DNA of 64,000 nt from Streptomyces sp. CB00316 (GCF_001905595.1 NZ_LIXI01000008.1:1-64000); one strand, 5' to 3'; shown: positions 33,846 through 43,364, numbered from the stretch's first letter. The notes: generated from the sequence alone by a model not told the origin. A program made the numbers and translations.

Positions 33846-35176
33846 CCCGGGCTGAAGGCGCCGGGTCCGCGCGGCGCGGCTCCCCGGCCCGGAGAGGGCT
33901 GCGCCGGCTCCAGCTGCGGCTGACCGCCGCGTACACGCTGATCACCGTCGTCGGGCTGAGCTGCCTGTCCTGGCTGGTGATCCGTACCGACGACCGGTCC
34001 CGGGAGGCCGCCGAGTACGACGAGATGCGCCGCCGGGCCTCCGTCGCGGCCTCGCTCGTCTACTACGAGGACGACCGGATCCGCCTCGACGGCCTGGCCG
34101 ACGACGAGGCGACAGCGGGCACGCCCCAGGTCCTCGTGCTGGAGGAGCGGCCCGGTGACGGTCCGGCCGTGGTCTTCCGGGGCAGCGTCCAGCAGTTCGA
34201 CGTACCGGCCGCGACGATCGCGCGGGCGGCGCGTTCGGCGATGCGCACCGAGGAGACGGTGCGGGAGGAGGCCGACGACCGTGAGGGCGGGCCCGTGCGG
34301 CTGCTGGCCGTGCCCTTCTACCACGACGCGACCGACGAGGTGGCGGGCGCGGCCGTCGCGGTCGGGGACCCGGCGTACGGGGCGGCCGAACACCGCAGCC
34401 TGGTCCTCTCCCTCGTCGTCGGGTGCGCCGCACTGAGCGCGCTGGCCGCGCTCACCGGCCATGTGCTCTCCGGTCGGTCCATGCGGCCCGCCTGGCAGGC
34501 GCTGGAGCAGCAGGAGCGGCTGCTCGCCGACGCGGCGCACGAGCTGCGGACGCCGGTGGCGGTGATGCGCGGTGCGGTGGAGGTCGCCGAGCACGGGTCG
34601 GGCGGGCCGGAGTCCCCTCTGCCGATGATCCGCCGGGCGGCGGACCGGATGGGGCACGTGGTGGAGAACCTGCTGACCCGGGGGCGGTTGGAGGCCGCCG
34701 TGGAGTCGGTGCGGGCCGAGCCGCTGCGGCTGGACCAGCTCGTGGAGGAGGTGTGCGCCGAGCTGCCGGAGGGCGGGCACCGGCTGGAGCTGCGGCTGGA
34801 GGATTCGGTGGTCGACGCGGACGCGGCGCTGGTGCGGATGGCGGTACGCAATCTGCTCGACAACGCCGTACGTCACGGCCGTACGCCCGGGGAACCCGGC
34901 GGGGCCGAGTTGCTCGTGACCGTACGCGGACCGGAGGTCTCGGTCGCCGATCGCGGTCCGGGGGTGGAGCCCGGGCGGTTGCCTGAGCTGATGGAGCGCT
35001 TCCGCTCGCCGGGCGGCGGTACCGGGATCGGCCTCTCGCTGGTGCAACGGGTGGCCCTCGCCCACCGGGGCGGCCTGACCGTGTACGCCCGCCCGGGCGG
35101 CGGTGCGGTGTTCGTGCTGCGGCTGGCACCCGCCCGGTCGCGGCGGAGGCGGGCAGGCAGGCGTCCGGGAGACTGA
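33842..35176 (+). CDS. Two-component sensor histidine kinase
   Basis: 444 aa, ATG overlapping the regulator stop (ATGA). TM1 about residues 28-46, extracytoplasmic sensor about 47-185, TM2 about 186-208, H-box LADAAHELRTPVAVMRG (phospho-His), N-box VRNLLDNAVRHG, G1 VADRGPGVEPGR, G2 GGGTGIGLSLVQRVA. Very basic C-terminal tail RSRRRRAGRRPGD. Forms a pair with the upstream regulator; the sensed signal cannot be told. Confidence 0.92.
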   Translation: MTRAEGAGSARRGSPARRGLRRLQLRLTAAYTLITVVGLSCLSWLVIRTDDRSREAAEYDEMRRRASVAASLVYYEDDRIRLDGLADDEATAGTPQVLVLEERPGDGPAVVFRGSVQQFDVPAATIARAARSAMRTEETVREEADDREGGPVRLLAVPFYHDATDEVAGAAVAVGDPAYGAAEHRSLVLSLVVGCAALSALAALTGHVLSGRSMRPAWQALEQQERLLADAAHELRTPVAVMRGAVEVAEHGSGGPESPLPMIRRAADRMGHVVENLLTRGRLEAAVESVRAEPLRLDQLVEEVCAELPEGGHRLELRLEDSVVDADAALVRMAVRNLLDNAVRHGRTPGEPGGAELLVTVRGPEVSVADRGPGVEPGRLPELMERFRSPGGGTGIGLSLVQRVALAHRGGLTVYARPGGGAVFVLRLAPARSRRRRAGRRPGD

Positions 35177-35248
35177 CGCTCACGATTCGCTCATGATCGG
35201 CCGTCCATGATGCGGAGGCAGGTACGCAGACCACGCACAGGAGTCCCC

Positions 35249-36097
35249 ATGCCCCAGCACGCCGCCACCCCGTTGCTCCGTCGCCGTTCCACCCTCGCGG
35301 CCCTGTCCGGCGGGGTCGCCGTGACGGCCGGCGCCGGGGTCCTGCTGTCCGGCGCCTTCGCGGCCGAGCCCGCGCCCAAGGTCGTACTCCCCCGGGCCGA
35401 CGCCACGTTCGACTACCAGATCGGCGGGGCCTACACCCCGCCCGCCGGGGTCAAGGCGCTCTCGCGAGACCGGGGCGCCAAGCCCGTACGCGGCCTGTAC
35501 AACGTCTGTTACGTCAACGCCTTCCAGACCCAGCCGGACGCGATGGACTGGTGGCAGAAGAAGAACCCGGACCTGCTGCTGCGTGACGGCAGCGGCAAGC
35601 CGGTCAACGACGAGGCCTGGGGCGAGGCGCTGCTGGACACCTCGACCGCCGCCAAGCGGACCCGGCTGGTGGAGATCGTCGGCGGCTGGATCGACGGCTG
35701 CGCCAAGTCCGGGTTCCAGGCGGTGGAGCCCGACAACCTCGATTCCTACGAGCGCTCCGGAGGCCGGCTCACCCGGGCACACAACGCCGCGTTCGCCAAG
35801 CTGCTGGCCACGCGGGCGCACGCGGCGGGCCTGGCGATCGGCCAGAAGAACACCACCGACCTGCTGGGGCAGCGCAAGAGCATCGGCTTCGACTTCGCGG
35901 TCGCCGAGGAGTGCGGCCGCTACGACGAGTGCGCCGACTACGCCACCGCGTACGGCAACAGGGTCTTCGTCATCGAATACACCGCCCGCGACTTCTCCAA
36001 GGCCTGTTCCGCCATGGGCACGAAGCTCTCGGTGGTCCACCGGGACCTCGACGTCCGGCCGGCGGGGCAGAAGGGGTACGTCTTCCGGACCTGCTGA
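35249..36097 (+). CDS. Secreted GH114 endo-alpha-1,4-polygalactosaminidase-like protein
   Basis: 282 aa from ATG 35249 (GGAG 5 nt upstream). The signal sequence LLRRRSTLAALSGGVAVTAG has an RR motif that may be Tat-dependent. The mature part starts VVLPRADATFDYQIGGAY and has VRGLYNVCYVNAFQTQ, GFQAVEPDNLDSY and FDFAVAEECGRYDEC, with conserved acids of the TIM-barrel GH114 family. Targets may be galactosamine polymers of fungal walls or biofilms. Confidence 0.88.
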   Translation: MPQHAATPLLRRRSTLAALSGGVAVTAGAGVLLSGAFAAEPAPKVVLPRADATFDYQIGGAYTPPAGVKALSRDRGAKPVRGLYNVCYVNAFQTQPDAMDWWQKKNPDLLLRDGSGKPVNDEAWGEALLDTSTAAKRTRLVEIVGGWIDGCAKSGFQAVEPDNLDSYERSGGRLTRAHNAAFAKLLATRAHAAGLAIGQKNTTDLLGQRKSIGFDFAVAEECGRYDECADYATAYGNRVFVIEYTARDFSKACSAMGTKLSVVHRDLDVRPAGQKGYVFRTC

Positions 36098-36113
36098 TAC
36101 GGACCGGCGCCGG

Positions 36114-36917
36114 TCACGCGGGGGATGCGGGTGACCGGCGGGAGGTGAGCGTGAAAAGGGCGCCGTGGGGGTCGCCGATCATCGACTCGGGTCCGTCGTC
36201 CGGGGAGACGGTCGGCGGGGACACCTCACCACCCGCCTTCCGCGCGGCCTCGGTGGCCGCCGTCAGGTCGTCGACCTGGAAGCGGACGTGCCACCGGGGG
36301 CGCAGGCGGGGGTCGGGGGACGCCCCGTCGCCGCCGCCGCGCAGGGTGGCCACGGTGTGGCCGCCCTGGCGGACGACCACGACGTCCTGCTGGTACGCAT
36401 AACCGACTTCGCAGCCGCCGGGGTCGTGGGGGTCCCAGCCGAAGACCTCGGCGTAGAAGATCGCGGCGTCGAAGGCGTGGCTCGTGCGCAGTTCGAGAGA
36501 GGCGGGCGCGCTGCCCCGGCCGATGGACCAGGGCGGGGTCCGGCCCTCCCAGAAGCCGAACCCGGCCCCCTCGCGGTCCGCCGCCACGGCCCCTCTGCCG
36601 GGGCCGAGCCGGAGCGGGCCGACGGCGATCGTGCCGCCGCGTTCCCGTACGCGGGCGGCGGTGGCGTCCACGTCGGCGACGGCGAAGTACGGGGTCCAGG
36701 TGGTGGCGGTGGGCAGGCCGGGGCCGATCCGGCCGATCCCGGCGACGGGCAGGCCGTCGGCGTGGGCGACGGTGAATCCCTCGCCCAGGGTGCCGGAGCG
36801 GAAGGTCCAGCCGAGGACGGCCGTGTAGAAGGCCTGGGCGGCGCGCAGGTCCCGGGTCATGAGACTGACCCAGCAGGGAACGCCGTACACAGGGGTGGCC
36901 CGCTCTGCCTCCGTCAT
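36114..36917 (-). CDS. VOC-family protein (two glyoxalase-like domains)
   Basis: 267 aa from ATG 36917. Two tandem VOC modules: residues about 8-125 (PCWVSLMTRDLRAAQAFYTAVLGW to FGFWEG) and about 135-265 (SLELRTSHAFDAAIFYAEVFGW to FTLTS). Members include resistance-type and hydrolase-like proteins; the substrate is unknown. Confidence 0.88.
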   Translation of the reverse strand: MTEAERATPVYGVPCWVSLMTRDLRAAQAFYTAVLGWTFRSGTLGEGFTVAHADGLPVAGIGRIGPGLPTATTWTPYFAVADVDATAARVRERGGTIAVGPLRLGPGRGAVAADREGAGFGFWEGRTPPWSIGRGSAPASLELRTSHAFDAAIFYAEVFGWDPHDPGGCEVGYAYQQDVVVVRQGGHTVATLRGGGDGASPDPRLRPRWHVRFQVDDLTAATEAARKAGGEVSPPTVSPDDGPESMIGDPHGALFTLTSRRSPASPA

Positions 36918-37015
36918 CGCCGATCCGTCTCCTCGCCGGAACAACATGCCCTACATACCTACGCCTCCCGCGTCACCGGCGCCACCCGGGCGCGTACCCG
37001 CGGCCGCCGTCGCTT

Positions 37016-37684
37016 TCACCGTACGGTGAGGGCCGCGGCGGGTTCGCCCAGGTGCCGGGCGGCCGTGCGCCAGGCGGTGGTGACGGCTTCGCGGGCGGTG
37101 GCGGTCGCGGCTTCGACGTCCGGGGGCAGGTGCAGCGGCGCACCCAGGTGGACGTGGAGGCGGGGGCGGCGGGCCGGAGCGGTGAGGAACCCCGCGATCT
37201 GCTTGGCGACCGAGCCGCTGGTCACCCGGCGGGCGCCGGCCTGCCCGAGGGGGACGACCGGCGCACCCGACGCGTGGGCCAGGCGGGCGAGACCGCTGCG
37301 GAAGCTCTCCGGCGGCGCCTCGGCCACGTCCGCGCGCAGCGGAATGCGGCCCTCCCCGTAGATGAGGACGTGGCGGCCCGACCCGAGCGCGGCGGCGGCC
37401 GTGTCCAGGGCGTCGGCCGCCCGGTGGGTGTTGCGGTGTACGGGGACGTGGCCGCCGCGCTCCAGGAGCCGGCCGAGGACCGGGATGCGCCAGAGGCCGG
37501 CGGTGGCCAGGACGACCGGTTCGACGTCGAGGCGCCGCAGCGCGGCGAGGACGACGCCGGGGTCGGCGAGGGAAGTGTGGTTGGCGACGATGATGGAGCC
37601 GGGCGCCGGGGCGCTGCCGTGGTCGGAGGTGACCGTGAGGCGGCCGAGGCAAGGGATGACGGCGGCTGCGACGTTGCTGAGCAC
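37016..37684 (-). CDS. PlsC-like 1-acylglycerol-3-phosphate acyltransferase
   Basis: 222 aa; GTG 37684 with AGGAGAACC upstream. Acyltransferase motif I NHTSLAD (H36-x4-D41), motif II about VPVHRN, motif III YGEGRIPLRAD, motif IV VVPLGQAG. Short and without an obvious TM anchor, so probably a small soluble or peripheral lyso-lipid acyltransferase. Confidence 0.88.
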   Translation of the reverse strand: MLSNVAAAVIPCLGRLTVTSDHGSAPAPGSIIVANHTSLADPGVVLAALRRLDVEPVVLATAGLWRIPVLGRLLERGGHVPVHRNTHRAADALDTAAAALGSGRHVLIYGEGRIPLRADVAEAPPESFRSGLARLAHASGAPVVPLGQAGARRVTSGSVAKQIAGFLTAPARRPRLHVHLGAPLHLPPDVEAATATAREAVTTAWRTAARHLGEPAAALTVR

Positions 37685-38505
37685 GGTTCTCCTGTGGTCC
37701 TGGTCGGTGGGGTGACCTCGGCTTCGCGGTCGTGTTCATCGTCGCGGCGGCGTGGGCCTCGGACCTGAGTTCGGATACTCAGCCGGGGGTGGGTGTGGTG
37801 CTCGGCCTCCCTGCCCTGCCCGGCGGAGAACGGTGCGCGGGGCGTACGGCCCCGGCGGCAGACTGCGGGGGTCGCCGACGACGCCTCCCGCCGGCAGCGG
37901 GCGCCCCGCCGATGTCGATCCGATAGCGGGTGGCCAACTGCTGGGGCGGCTGGACGAACAGCCGCACCGCGCCGTCGCCGTCCCGGGCTCGGAGCCCGGC
38001 GGCCACCCGCGCAGCCGCTCGCCGTCCGAGGGGCAGTCGCCTGCGACAAGCAGCCGCGGAAGTACGGACGGAAGGCTGTCCACGGAGGGGTGGATCCGAC
38101 TGCTACGGGCACGCCACCTGGGCAACATCCGCAAGCGGCGGCAGCGGGACAGGCGGCCGGCCGGCTCGGGGAGCGCGGGGGAGATGAGGATGCGGAGAGG
38201 TGACGAAGGCCGGATTCGGCGGCGATGGCAGGATCGCGCGCCGTCCGTCGGTGACGGGCCGGGAGCGCTCTCCGCGCCGACGCGCGGGCCGCTCACCGGG
38301 GCGGGGGCGTGTCCTTCACGCCCGGCCGGCGGGTGGCCGCGGTGACACCGGCGCCCCGTCGGCACTCGGCCGGACCGCGGCCCCACCCACTCTCGCCGAC
38401 GACGGTTCTTCAGCAAGCCGTCGCCTTGGGTGCGCAAAATATGACAATGCCTGCAAGACGTTTATCGATGGACATGTCCATCTCTGGGCGGCTTGCCCTG
38501 ACGCC
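37685..38505. other. 821-bp gap, no confident gene; contains one perfect 16-bp palindrome
   Basis: Open frames on both strands are Arg/Pro-rich and lack ribosome-binding sites. A minus-strand piece near 37930-38006 (VRLFVQPPQQLATRYRIDIG) looks somewhat protein-like but has no start or end. Composition drops in GC at 38430-38480 around the palindrome GATGGACATGTCCATC (38467-38482), marking a likely regulatory spot. Confidence 0.5.
38467..38482. promoter_or_regulatory. 16-bp perfect palindrome GATGGACATGTCCATC
   Basis: Located 24 bp beyond the 3' end of the 53-aa gene in an AT-richer pocket. Dimeric-regulator type site, though no gene starts nearby; it could also act as a weak hairpin. Confidence 0.5.
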
Positions 38506-38667
38506 CTAGCGGTAGGCGGCGGACGACCGTACGGCGCCGAAGTCGATCGCGCGGTCCGCGTCGCGCAGGACCTCCTCGGCCACGCGCCGTACCTCGGCGA
38601 GCACGTCTCCCTGCTCCTCCACGAGGCCGGCGTAGATCGGTGCTTCGGTGCTGTCTGCGGAACTCAT
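38506..38667 (-). CDS. 53-aa hypothetical protein
   Basis: ATG 38667 overlaps the stop of the zinc-ribbon gene by 4 bp (ATGA); GGGGAA lies upstream. Sequence begins MSSADSTEAPIYAGLVEEQG and is mostly one amphipathic acidic helix (EVRRVAEEVLRDADRAIDF). Probably a binding partner of a neighbour-encoded protein; no family is known to me. Confidence 0.7.
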   Translation of the reverse strand: MSSADSTEAPIYAGLVEEQGDVLAEVRRVAEEVLRDADRAIDFGAVRSSAAYR

Positions 38668-38939
38668 GCGGATTTCCCCGTCTGGTCTGGTGCGGAAAGC
38701 CCCGCCGGTCGGCGGAGCGGGGGCGAGTGTACGTGGTGGGCGGGGGACGCCGCGATTCCCGGTCCGGGGACCGAGACGTCCCCGGACCTGCCGGAACGGC
38801 TCCCGGGCAAGGGCCGGTGCCCCTCGGTCCACTCGTTCACCCAGCCGCAGCCCGAGCAGGCGTACCGGCCGTCGAGCCCCGCGATCTGGGTGCCGCACCG
38901 GGCGCATCCGATGTACGTGATCTCCGGGTGCTCCGTCAT
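38664..38939 (-). CDS. 91-aa zinc-ribbon protein
   Basis: ATG 38939 overlaps the alpha/beta-hydrolase stop by 4 bp. The N-terminal half is a four-cysteine ribbon: YIGCARCGTQIAGLDGRYAC followed by SGCGWVNEW, spacing CxxC...CxxC. The tail after residue 45 is Pro/Ser-rich. Middle member of a three-gene micro-operon. Could bind nucleic acid or metal. Confidence 0.75.
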   Translation of the reverse strand: MTEHPEITYIGCARCGTQIAGLDGRYACSGCGWVNEWTEGHRPLPGSRSGRSGDVSVPGPGIAASPAHHVHSPPLRRPAGLSAPDQTGKSA

Positions 38940-39640
38940 CGCCCGGTTCCGGCGGCGTCCAGGAGGACGCGGGCGAGCTCGCCCGGCTGGGAGAACATCG
39001 GCCAGTGGCCGGTCTCCATGGTGACCAGCTCCCACCGCTCGCCCTTCAGGAGCGCGGCCACGTCGGGGCCCGGCTCGGCTCCGTCGAGCAGGCACTTGAC
39101 GTACGTCGCGGAAAGCTCGCCGAGGGAGCCCCGCAGAACGGCGGGTTCGGTGAGGGTGGCGCCCGGGTGGGGTGTGGCTCCCGCCACGATCCGGGCCATC
39201 TCCTCGTCGCCGAGCTCCTGGCCCGCGCAGTCCGCAGCCGTCAGCGCGGGCCAGAAGCCGTCGTTCGCGGCGATCGCCGCCTCGACCTGCGCCCGGCCCT
39301 CCGGCCAGCCCGACACGAACGACTCACCATCGGCCGGAACGCTGGAGTCGACGAAGACCACACGGGCCAGCCGGTCACCGATCCGTTCCGCCGCCTGTCC
39401 GACCGGAATGCCCGCGTAGCTGTGTCCGACCAGGACGACGTCCCGCAGGTCCAGGCGCTCGACATGGCCGACGATGTCGTCGACATGGGTCTGCTGTCCG
39501 GCCTGCACGCCCTGCCGGTCGGCGAGGCCCGACAGGGTCAGCGAATGGGCCGTGTGCCCGGCCGTGCGGAGGCCGGGCAGCACATCGCTCCACGCCCACG
39601 AGCCGAGCCAGGCGCCTGCCACGAGTACGAAGTTCGTCAT
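38936..39640 (-). CDS. Alpha/beta hydrolase (MES/hydroxynitrile-lyase-like)
   Basis: 234 aa. Starts MTNFVLVAGAWLGSWAWSDV (oxyanion segment GAWLG), nucleophile VLVGHSYAGIPV, acid around VVFVDSSVPADGES, catalytic His in METGHWPMFSQP. Resembles small salicylate-methylesterase-type esterases. First of three overlapping genes. Confidence 0.9.
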   Translation of the reverse strand: MTNFVLVAGAWLGSWAWSDVLPGLRTAGHTAHSLTLSGLADRQGVQAGQQTHVDDIVGHVERLDLRDVVLVGHSYAGIPVGQAAERIGDRLARVVFVDSSVPADGESFVSGWPEGRAQVEAAIAANDGFWPALTAADCAGQELGDEEMARIVAGATPHPGATLTEPAVLRGSLGELSATYVKCLLDGAEPGPDVAALLKGERWELVTMETGHWPMFSQPGELARVLLDAAGTGR

Positions 39641-39778
39641 GGCAGCAACGTAACGCAGGGGTCCGACAGTGCCCTTCGACTCCTGCCGGGCCGCGTTCGC
39701 TAGGTTCTCCGTACGCCGAGAACCCGATCCCTACGTCGCGGCCCTGAGCCGTACGCCGAGAGCCCGAGGAGAACACCT

Positions 39779-40747
39779 GTGCCTTCCTCCACCCCCTCCC
39801 CCGCCGTGGGCGTCCTGCTGCCGCGCGATCTGCCCACGGATCTGCTCCTGCCGTTCGCCCGCCGGGCCGAGGAGCTGGGGTTCGGTTCGGTGTGGGTGGT
39901 GGAGGATCTCGGGTTCCGCGGCGGGATCACCCAGGCGGCCACCGTCCTGGCCTCCACGTCCGGGATCCGGGTGGGCATCGGGCTGCTGCCCGCAGGTGCC
40001 CGCAACGTGGCGTTCGCGGCGATGGAGATCGCCTCCCTGGCCCAGCTCTTCCCCGGTCGGACCGACATCGGCACGGGACACGGCATGCCCGGATGGATGC
40101 GGAGCGTCGGCCAGTGGCCCAGGAGCCCTCTCACCTTCCTCCACGAGTACATCGACGCCTTGCGTGCGCTGCTGCGGGGCGAGGCGCCGGAGGTCCGGGG
40201 GCGGTACGTGCGCCTCGACGGCGTCCGGCTGGAGAGCGGCGCGCTGCCTGACGTGGTGCCCGACATCCTGGCAGGCGTCCGGGGCCCCAAGTCCCTCGCC
40301 GTCTCCGGTGAGGTGGCCGACGGGACGATCCTCGCCGAGCCCGTCGCCCCCGAGTACGTACGTGCCGCCCTCGGGCACATCGGCGCGACCCGCCCGCACC
40401 GGCTGGTCGCGTACAACGTCGGCTCCGTCGGCGCCGATCCCGCGGCAGCCCTCGCCGCGGCGCGGCCCGGGCTGGAATGGATCGGCGAGCCGGAGTGGCA
40501 CGCCCACATCGCCCCGCTCCCGTTCGCCGGGGAGCTGGTGGAGCTGCGGGCGGCGTGCGCGACCCGGGAGGAGTTCGTCCGCCGCCTGCCCGATGCCTGG
40601 GTCGCGCGGCTCGCGGTCACGGGAACGCCGGAGACGGCCCGCGCCCGCCTCGGCGAGCTCGGGGCGGCGGGCGTCACCGACGCCGTCCTCGCCCCGGTCG
40701 GTCCGGACCCCATCGGGGCCTTGGAGTCGCTCGCCGGGGTGCTCTGA
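39779..40747 (+). CDS. LLM-class F420/flavin-dependent oxidoreductase
   Basis: 322 aa; GTG 39779 with GAGGAGAACACCT upstream. Luciferase-like TIM barrel: RRAEELGFGSVWVVEDLGF, VLASTSGIRVGIGLLP, FPGRTDIGTGHGMPGWM, PDILAGVRGPKSLAVSGEVADG. Length and motifs agree with F420-dependent members. An imperfect repeat CCGTACGCCGAGARCCCGA occurs twice just upstream (about 39711 and 39751). Confidence 0.9.
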   Translation: MPSSTPSPAVGVLLPRDLPTDLLLPFARRAEELGFGSVWVVEDLGFRGGITQAATVLASTSGIRVGIGLLPAGARNVAFAAMEIASLAQLFPGRTDIGTGHGMPGWMRSVGQWPRSPLTFLHEYIDALRALLRGEAPEVRGRYVRLDGVRLESGALPDVVPDILAGVRGPKSLAVSGEVADGTILAEPVAPEYVRAALGHIGATRPHRLVAYNVGSVGADPAAALAAARPGLEWIGEPEWHAHIAPLPFAGELVELRAACATREEFVRRLPDAWVARLAVTGTPETARARLGELGAAGVTDAVLAPVGPDPIGALESLAGVL

Positions 40748-40864
40748 CGCGACCTTTCATACGTGTCAACTTCCGATCGGACAGGAGGCATTGTCAGCCG
40801 TTTCTGACTGCTTTTCGCTATGAACGGAGGCTGCGGGGCGCGGCGAGGCAGGATGGCCTGCGTG

Positions 40865-42898
40865 ATGGGCAACCTCCCTGTTGTGACGACCAGCTTCGTC
40901 GGCCGCGACAGCGAACTGGACAGTATCGACCGGGCACTTCGTGATCACCGGCTGGTCACTCTCAGCGGGAGCGGCGGGGTCGGCAAGAGTCGTCTGGCCC
41001 TGCAGACCGCCGGGTACGTCCGGGACCGGTATGCGGACGGCGTGTGGTGGGCCGACCTCTCCCATCTGGACGACGACCAGTTGCTCAGCACGACGGTGTG
41101 CGACGGCGTCGGGCTGCTGGACCACAGCTCCCGACGCCCCGTGGCCGCGCTCTGCGAATGGCTCTCCGACCGCCGGCTGCTGCTCGTCCTCGACTGCTGC
41201 GAGCGCGTCGTCGACTCCTGCCGGCAGCTAGTCACCGAACTGCTCTCCGCCGCGCCGGGGCTGACCGTCCTGGCCACCAGCCGGCAGCCGCTCGGCGCGG
41301 AGGGCGAGTACGCCCTGGAGGTTCCCCCGCTCTCCGCGGGCGAGGACGGCGACGAGGCCGTCCGGCTCTTCCACGACCGGGCCGCCGCCGTCGCCCCCGG
41401 GCTGGTGCTCGATTCTCCCGGCGACACGGCCGCCGTGGCGGAGATCTGCCGCCGCCTCGAAGGGATACCGCTCGCCGTCGAGCTGGCCTGCGCGCAGCTC
41501 CGTGAGAGCAGCGCGCAGGAGATCACCGGGCGGCTGGCCTCCCGGCTGGACGCCCTCTGCGACGACACGCTCTGGCCCCGCCGCCACCGCGCCCTGCGCA
41601 CCACCATCGGCTGGAGCCACGAGCTCTGCGCCCCGCTGGAGCGCCTGCTGTGGGCGCGGCTCTCCGTCTTCCGTGGCGTCATCATGACGGCCGACGCCGA
41701 GGCGGTGTGCGCGGGCGGGCCCCTCGGCGCCGACGCGGTCGGCCCCGCGCTGGAGCGCCTCGCCGAGCAGTCCGTGCTCCGGCGGACCGGTGCCGGCTAC
41801 CGCATGCTGGACACGCTGCGCGAGTACGGGGCGATGTGGCTGGCCGAACTGGGCGAGGACGCGCTCCTGACGGACCGGCACGCCCGGCACTTCGCGCAGA
41901 CCGCCGTGCAGGCGCACGCCGGCTGGCTGGGCCCCCAGCAGGTCGAGTGGTACCGCAGGGTCGCCTCCACGCACGCGGATCTCTGCGCGGCCCTGGAGCA
42001 TCTGCTGGCCGAGGACCCCGAGCGGGCGATGGAGATGGCCGGATGCGCCGGTCTGTTCTGGAGCTGCTGCGGCCACCTCCACCAGGCCCGGACCTATCTG
42101 GAGCGGGTGCTGGCCCTGCCCCTCTCGGCCGGTCCGCACCGCACCCGCGCGCTCTGGGCCCTCGGCATCACGCTGACCCTGCAGGGGGACCATGAGGCGG
42201 CCCGCCGGGTGGGTACGGAGTGCGAGGAGGCGGCCCGCCTCGGGCAGGACGCCGAAGGAGCGCTCTCGGCGGCCCACTCCATGAGCTTCACCTATCTGAT
42301 GATGGGCCGCCCGCAGACCGCCCACCTGGTCAGCGACCATGCCCTGCGACAGCACCCGGGGGACCCCGCCGACGCCCCCTCCCAGCTGCGCTGCCGGGTG
42401 ATACGCCTCTTCGCCCTGTCCGCACTGGGCCGACTGGACGAGGCGTACGAGGAGGCGACGCGGCTCCAGCGGACGAGCCTGCGCTTCGGCGAGCACTGGG
42501 CACGGGCCTACGCCGATCACCAGCTCGCCCTCATCCACCTCCTCCAGGGCCGCCCCCGCCACGCCGAGAGCCACGCGCGCGCGATGCTCGCGAGCAAGCA
42601 CGAGCTCCACGACAGCCTCGGCATCGCGCTCGGCCTCGACCTGCTCGCCGGAGCCATCGCCGCCCAGGGGGACGGCGTCGCGGCTGCCCGTACCTCCGGC
42701 ACCGGACACACGTACTGGCGGATCATCGGCCACCCCCACCGCGGCACCCCCGAGCTCGGGGCGATCCGGGAACAGTGGGAGCTCCAGGCCCGGCAGGCGG
42801 CCGGGAACACGGCGTACGAAAGGGCCTACCGCCGGGCGTCGGCCGACGACGCCGAGCGCGGCCTGGCCCATGCCCTGGAGCGGCAGCTCCCCTCGTGA
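40865..42898 (+). CDS. STAND-type ATPase with C-terminal helical repeats, lacking a LuxR output domain
   Basis: 677 aa from ATG 40865 (MGNLPVVTTSFVGRDSELD, the family-typical N-terminus); ATG 40853 is possible. P-loop LSGSGGVGKSRLA (about 31-43), Walker B LLLVLDCCERV, sensor TVLATSRQPLG, GIPLAVELA motif. Winged-helix-like region about 240-330, then TPR-like helices about 340-660 (QARTYLERVLALP, ALGITLTLQGDHEAARR). Relatives are LuxR- or SARP-type regulators, but this protein ends without any DNA-binding helix-turn-helix, so it may act through a partner. Confidence 0.87.
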   Translation: MGNLPVVTTSFVGRDSELDSIDRALRDHRLVTLSGSGGVGKSRLALQTAGYVRDRYADGVWWADLSHLDDDQLLSTTVCDGVGLLDHSSRRPVAALCEWLSDRRLLLVLDCCERVVDSCRQLVTELLSAAPGLTVLATSRQPLGAEGEYALEVPPLSAGEDGDEAVRLFHDRAAAVAPGLVLDSPGDTAAVAEICRRLEGIPLAVELACAQLRESSAQEITGRLASRLDALCDDTLWPRRHRALRTTIGWSHELCAPLERLLWARLSVFRGVIMTADAEAVCAGGPLGADAVGPALERLAEQSVLRRTGAGYRMLDTLREYGAMWLAELGEDALLTDRHARHFAQTAVQAHAGWLGPQQVEWYRRVASTHADLCAALEHLLAEDPERAMEMAGCAGLFWSCCGHLHQARTYLERVLALPLSAGPHRTRALWALGITLTLQGDHEAARRVGTECEEAARLGQDAEGALSAAHSMSFTYLMMGRPQTAHLVSDHALRQHPGDPADAPSQLRCRVIRLFALSALGRLDEAYEEATRLQRTSLRFGEHWARAYADHQLALIHLLQGRPRHAESHARAMLASKHELHDSLGIALGLDLLAGAIAAQGDGVAAARTSGTGHTYWRIIGHPHRGTPELGAIREQWELQARQAAGNTAYERAYRRASADDAERGLAHALERQLPS

Positions 42899-42949
42899 CC
42901 GGGCCCGTTCGCCGTCTCCCCTGGCGACCTGGGCGGTCCGGCGGATCTG

Positions 42950-43131
42950 CCGGGTGGCGGTCACGGAGTACGGGCTCAACGCGCTGCGGGCGGAGGACGC
43001 GCGACAACGCGGGTTCCCACGCGGTACTGGCCCGTGCGGGGTTCGAGCCGGTGGAGGACGTCATGTTCGGCGTCCGGCCGGAGCGACGGTACGTCCTCGA
43101 TCTGCGCGGGGACGCTTCCCCGGCCCGGTGA
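42950..43131 (+). pseudogene. GNAT acetyltransferase C-terminal remnant
   Basis: Reads VAVTEYGLNALRAED in one frame and then RDNAGSHAVLARAGFEPVED to the stop in another. The second piece is the acetyl-CoA-binding end of a ribosomal-protein-type N-acetyltransferase. The upstream two thirds are absent. Confidence 0.68.
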
Positions 43132-43364
43132 CCGGTGCTTCCTGGAGAGAGCCGGATGGTCCACTCCGGGGGCGGGCTCCGCCCGGCCGCCCGATGCTGG
43201 GCTCGCGGCAGCCGCCGGCCAGGGGCTGTCGTGGTCCAGGCCCAGGCCTCCCAGGGGGTCGTCGGGGGATCAGGCCCGGGACGCCCAGGGGATGTCCGGC
43301 CCGATCCGCCCCGCCGCTCCTGAGGCCCGGCCCGCCGTTTGACCGCACCTTCAGGAGGTAGCCC

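Noticed and set aside
37736..38437. 234-codon minus-strand frame in the 821-bp gap
   Set aside because: Arg/Ser/Pro-rich composition, no ribosome-binding site and no recognisable domain.
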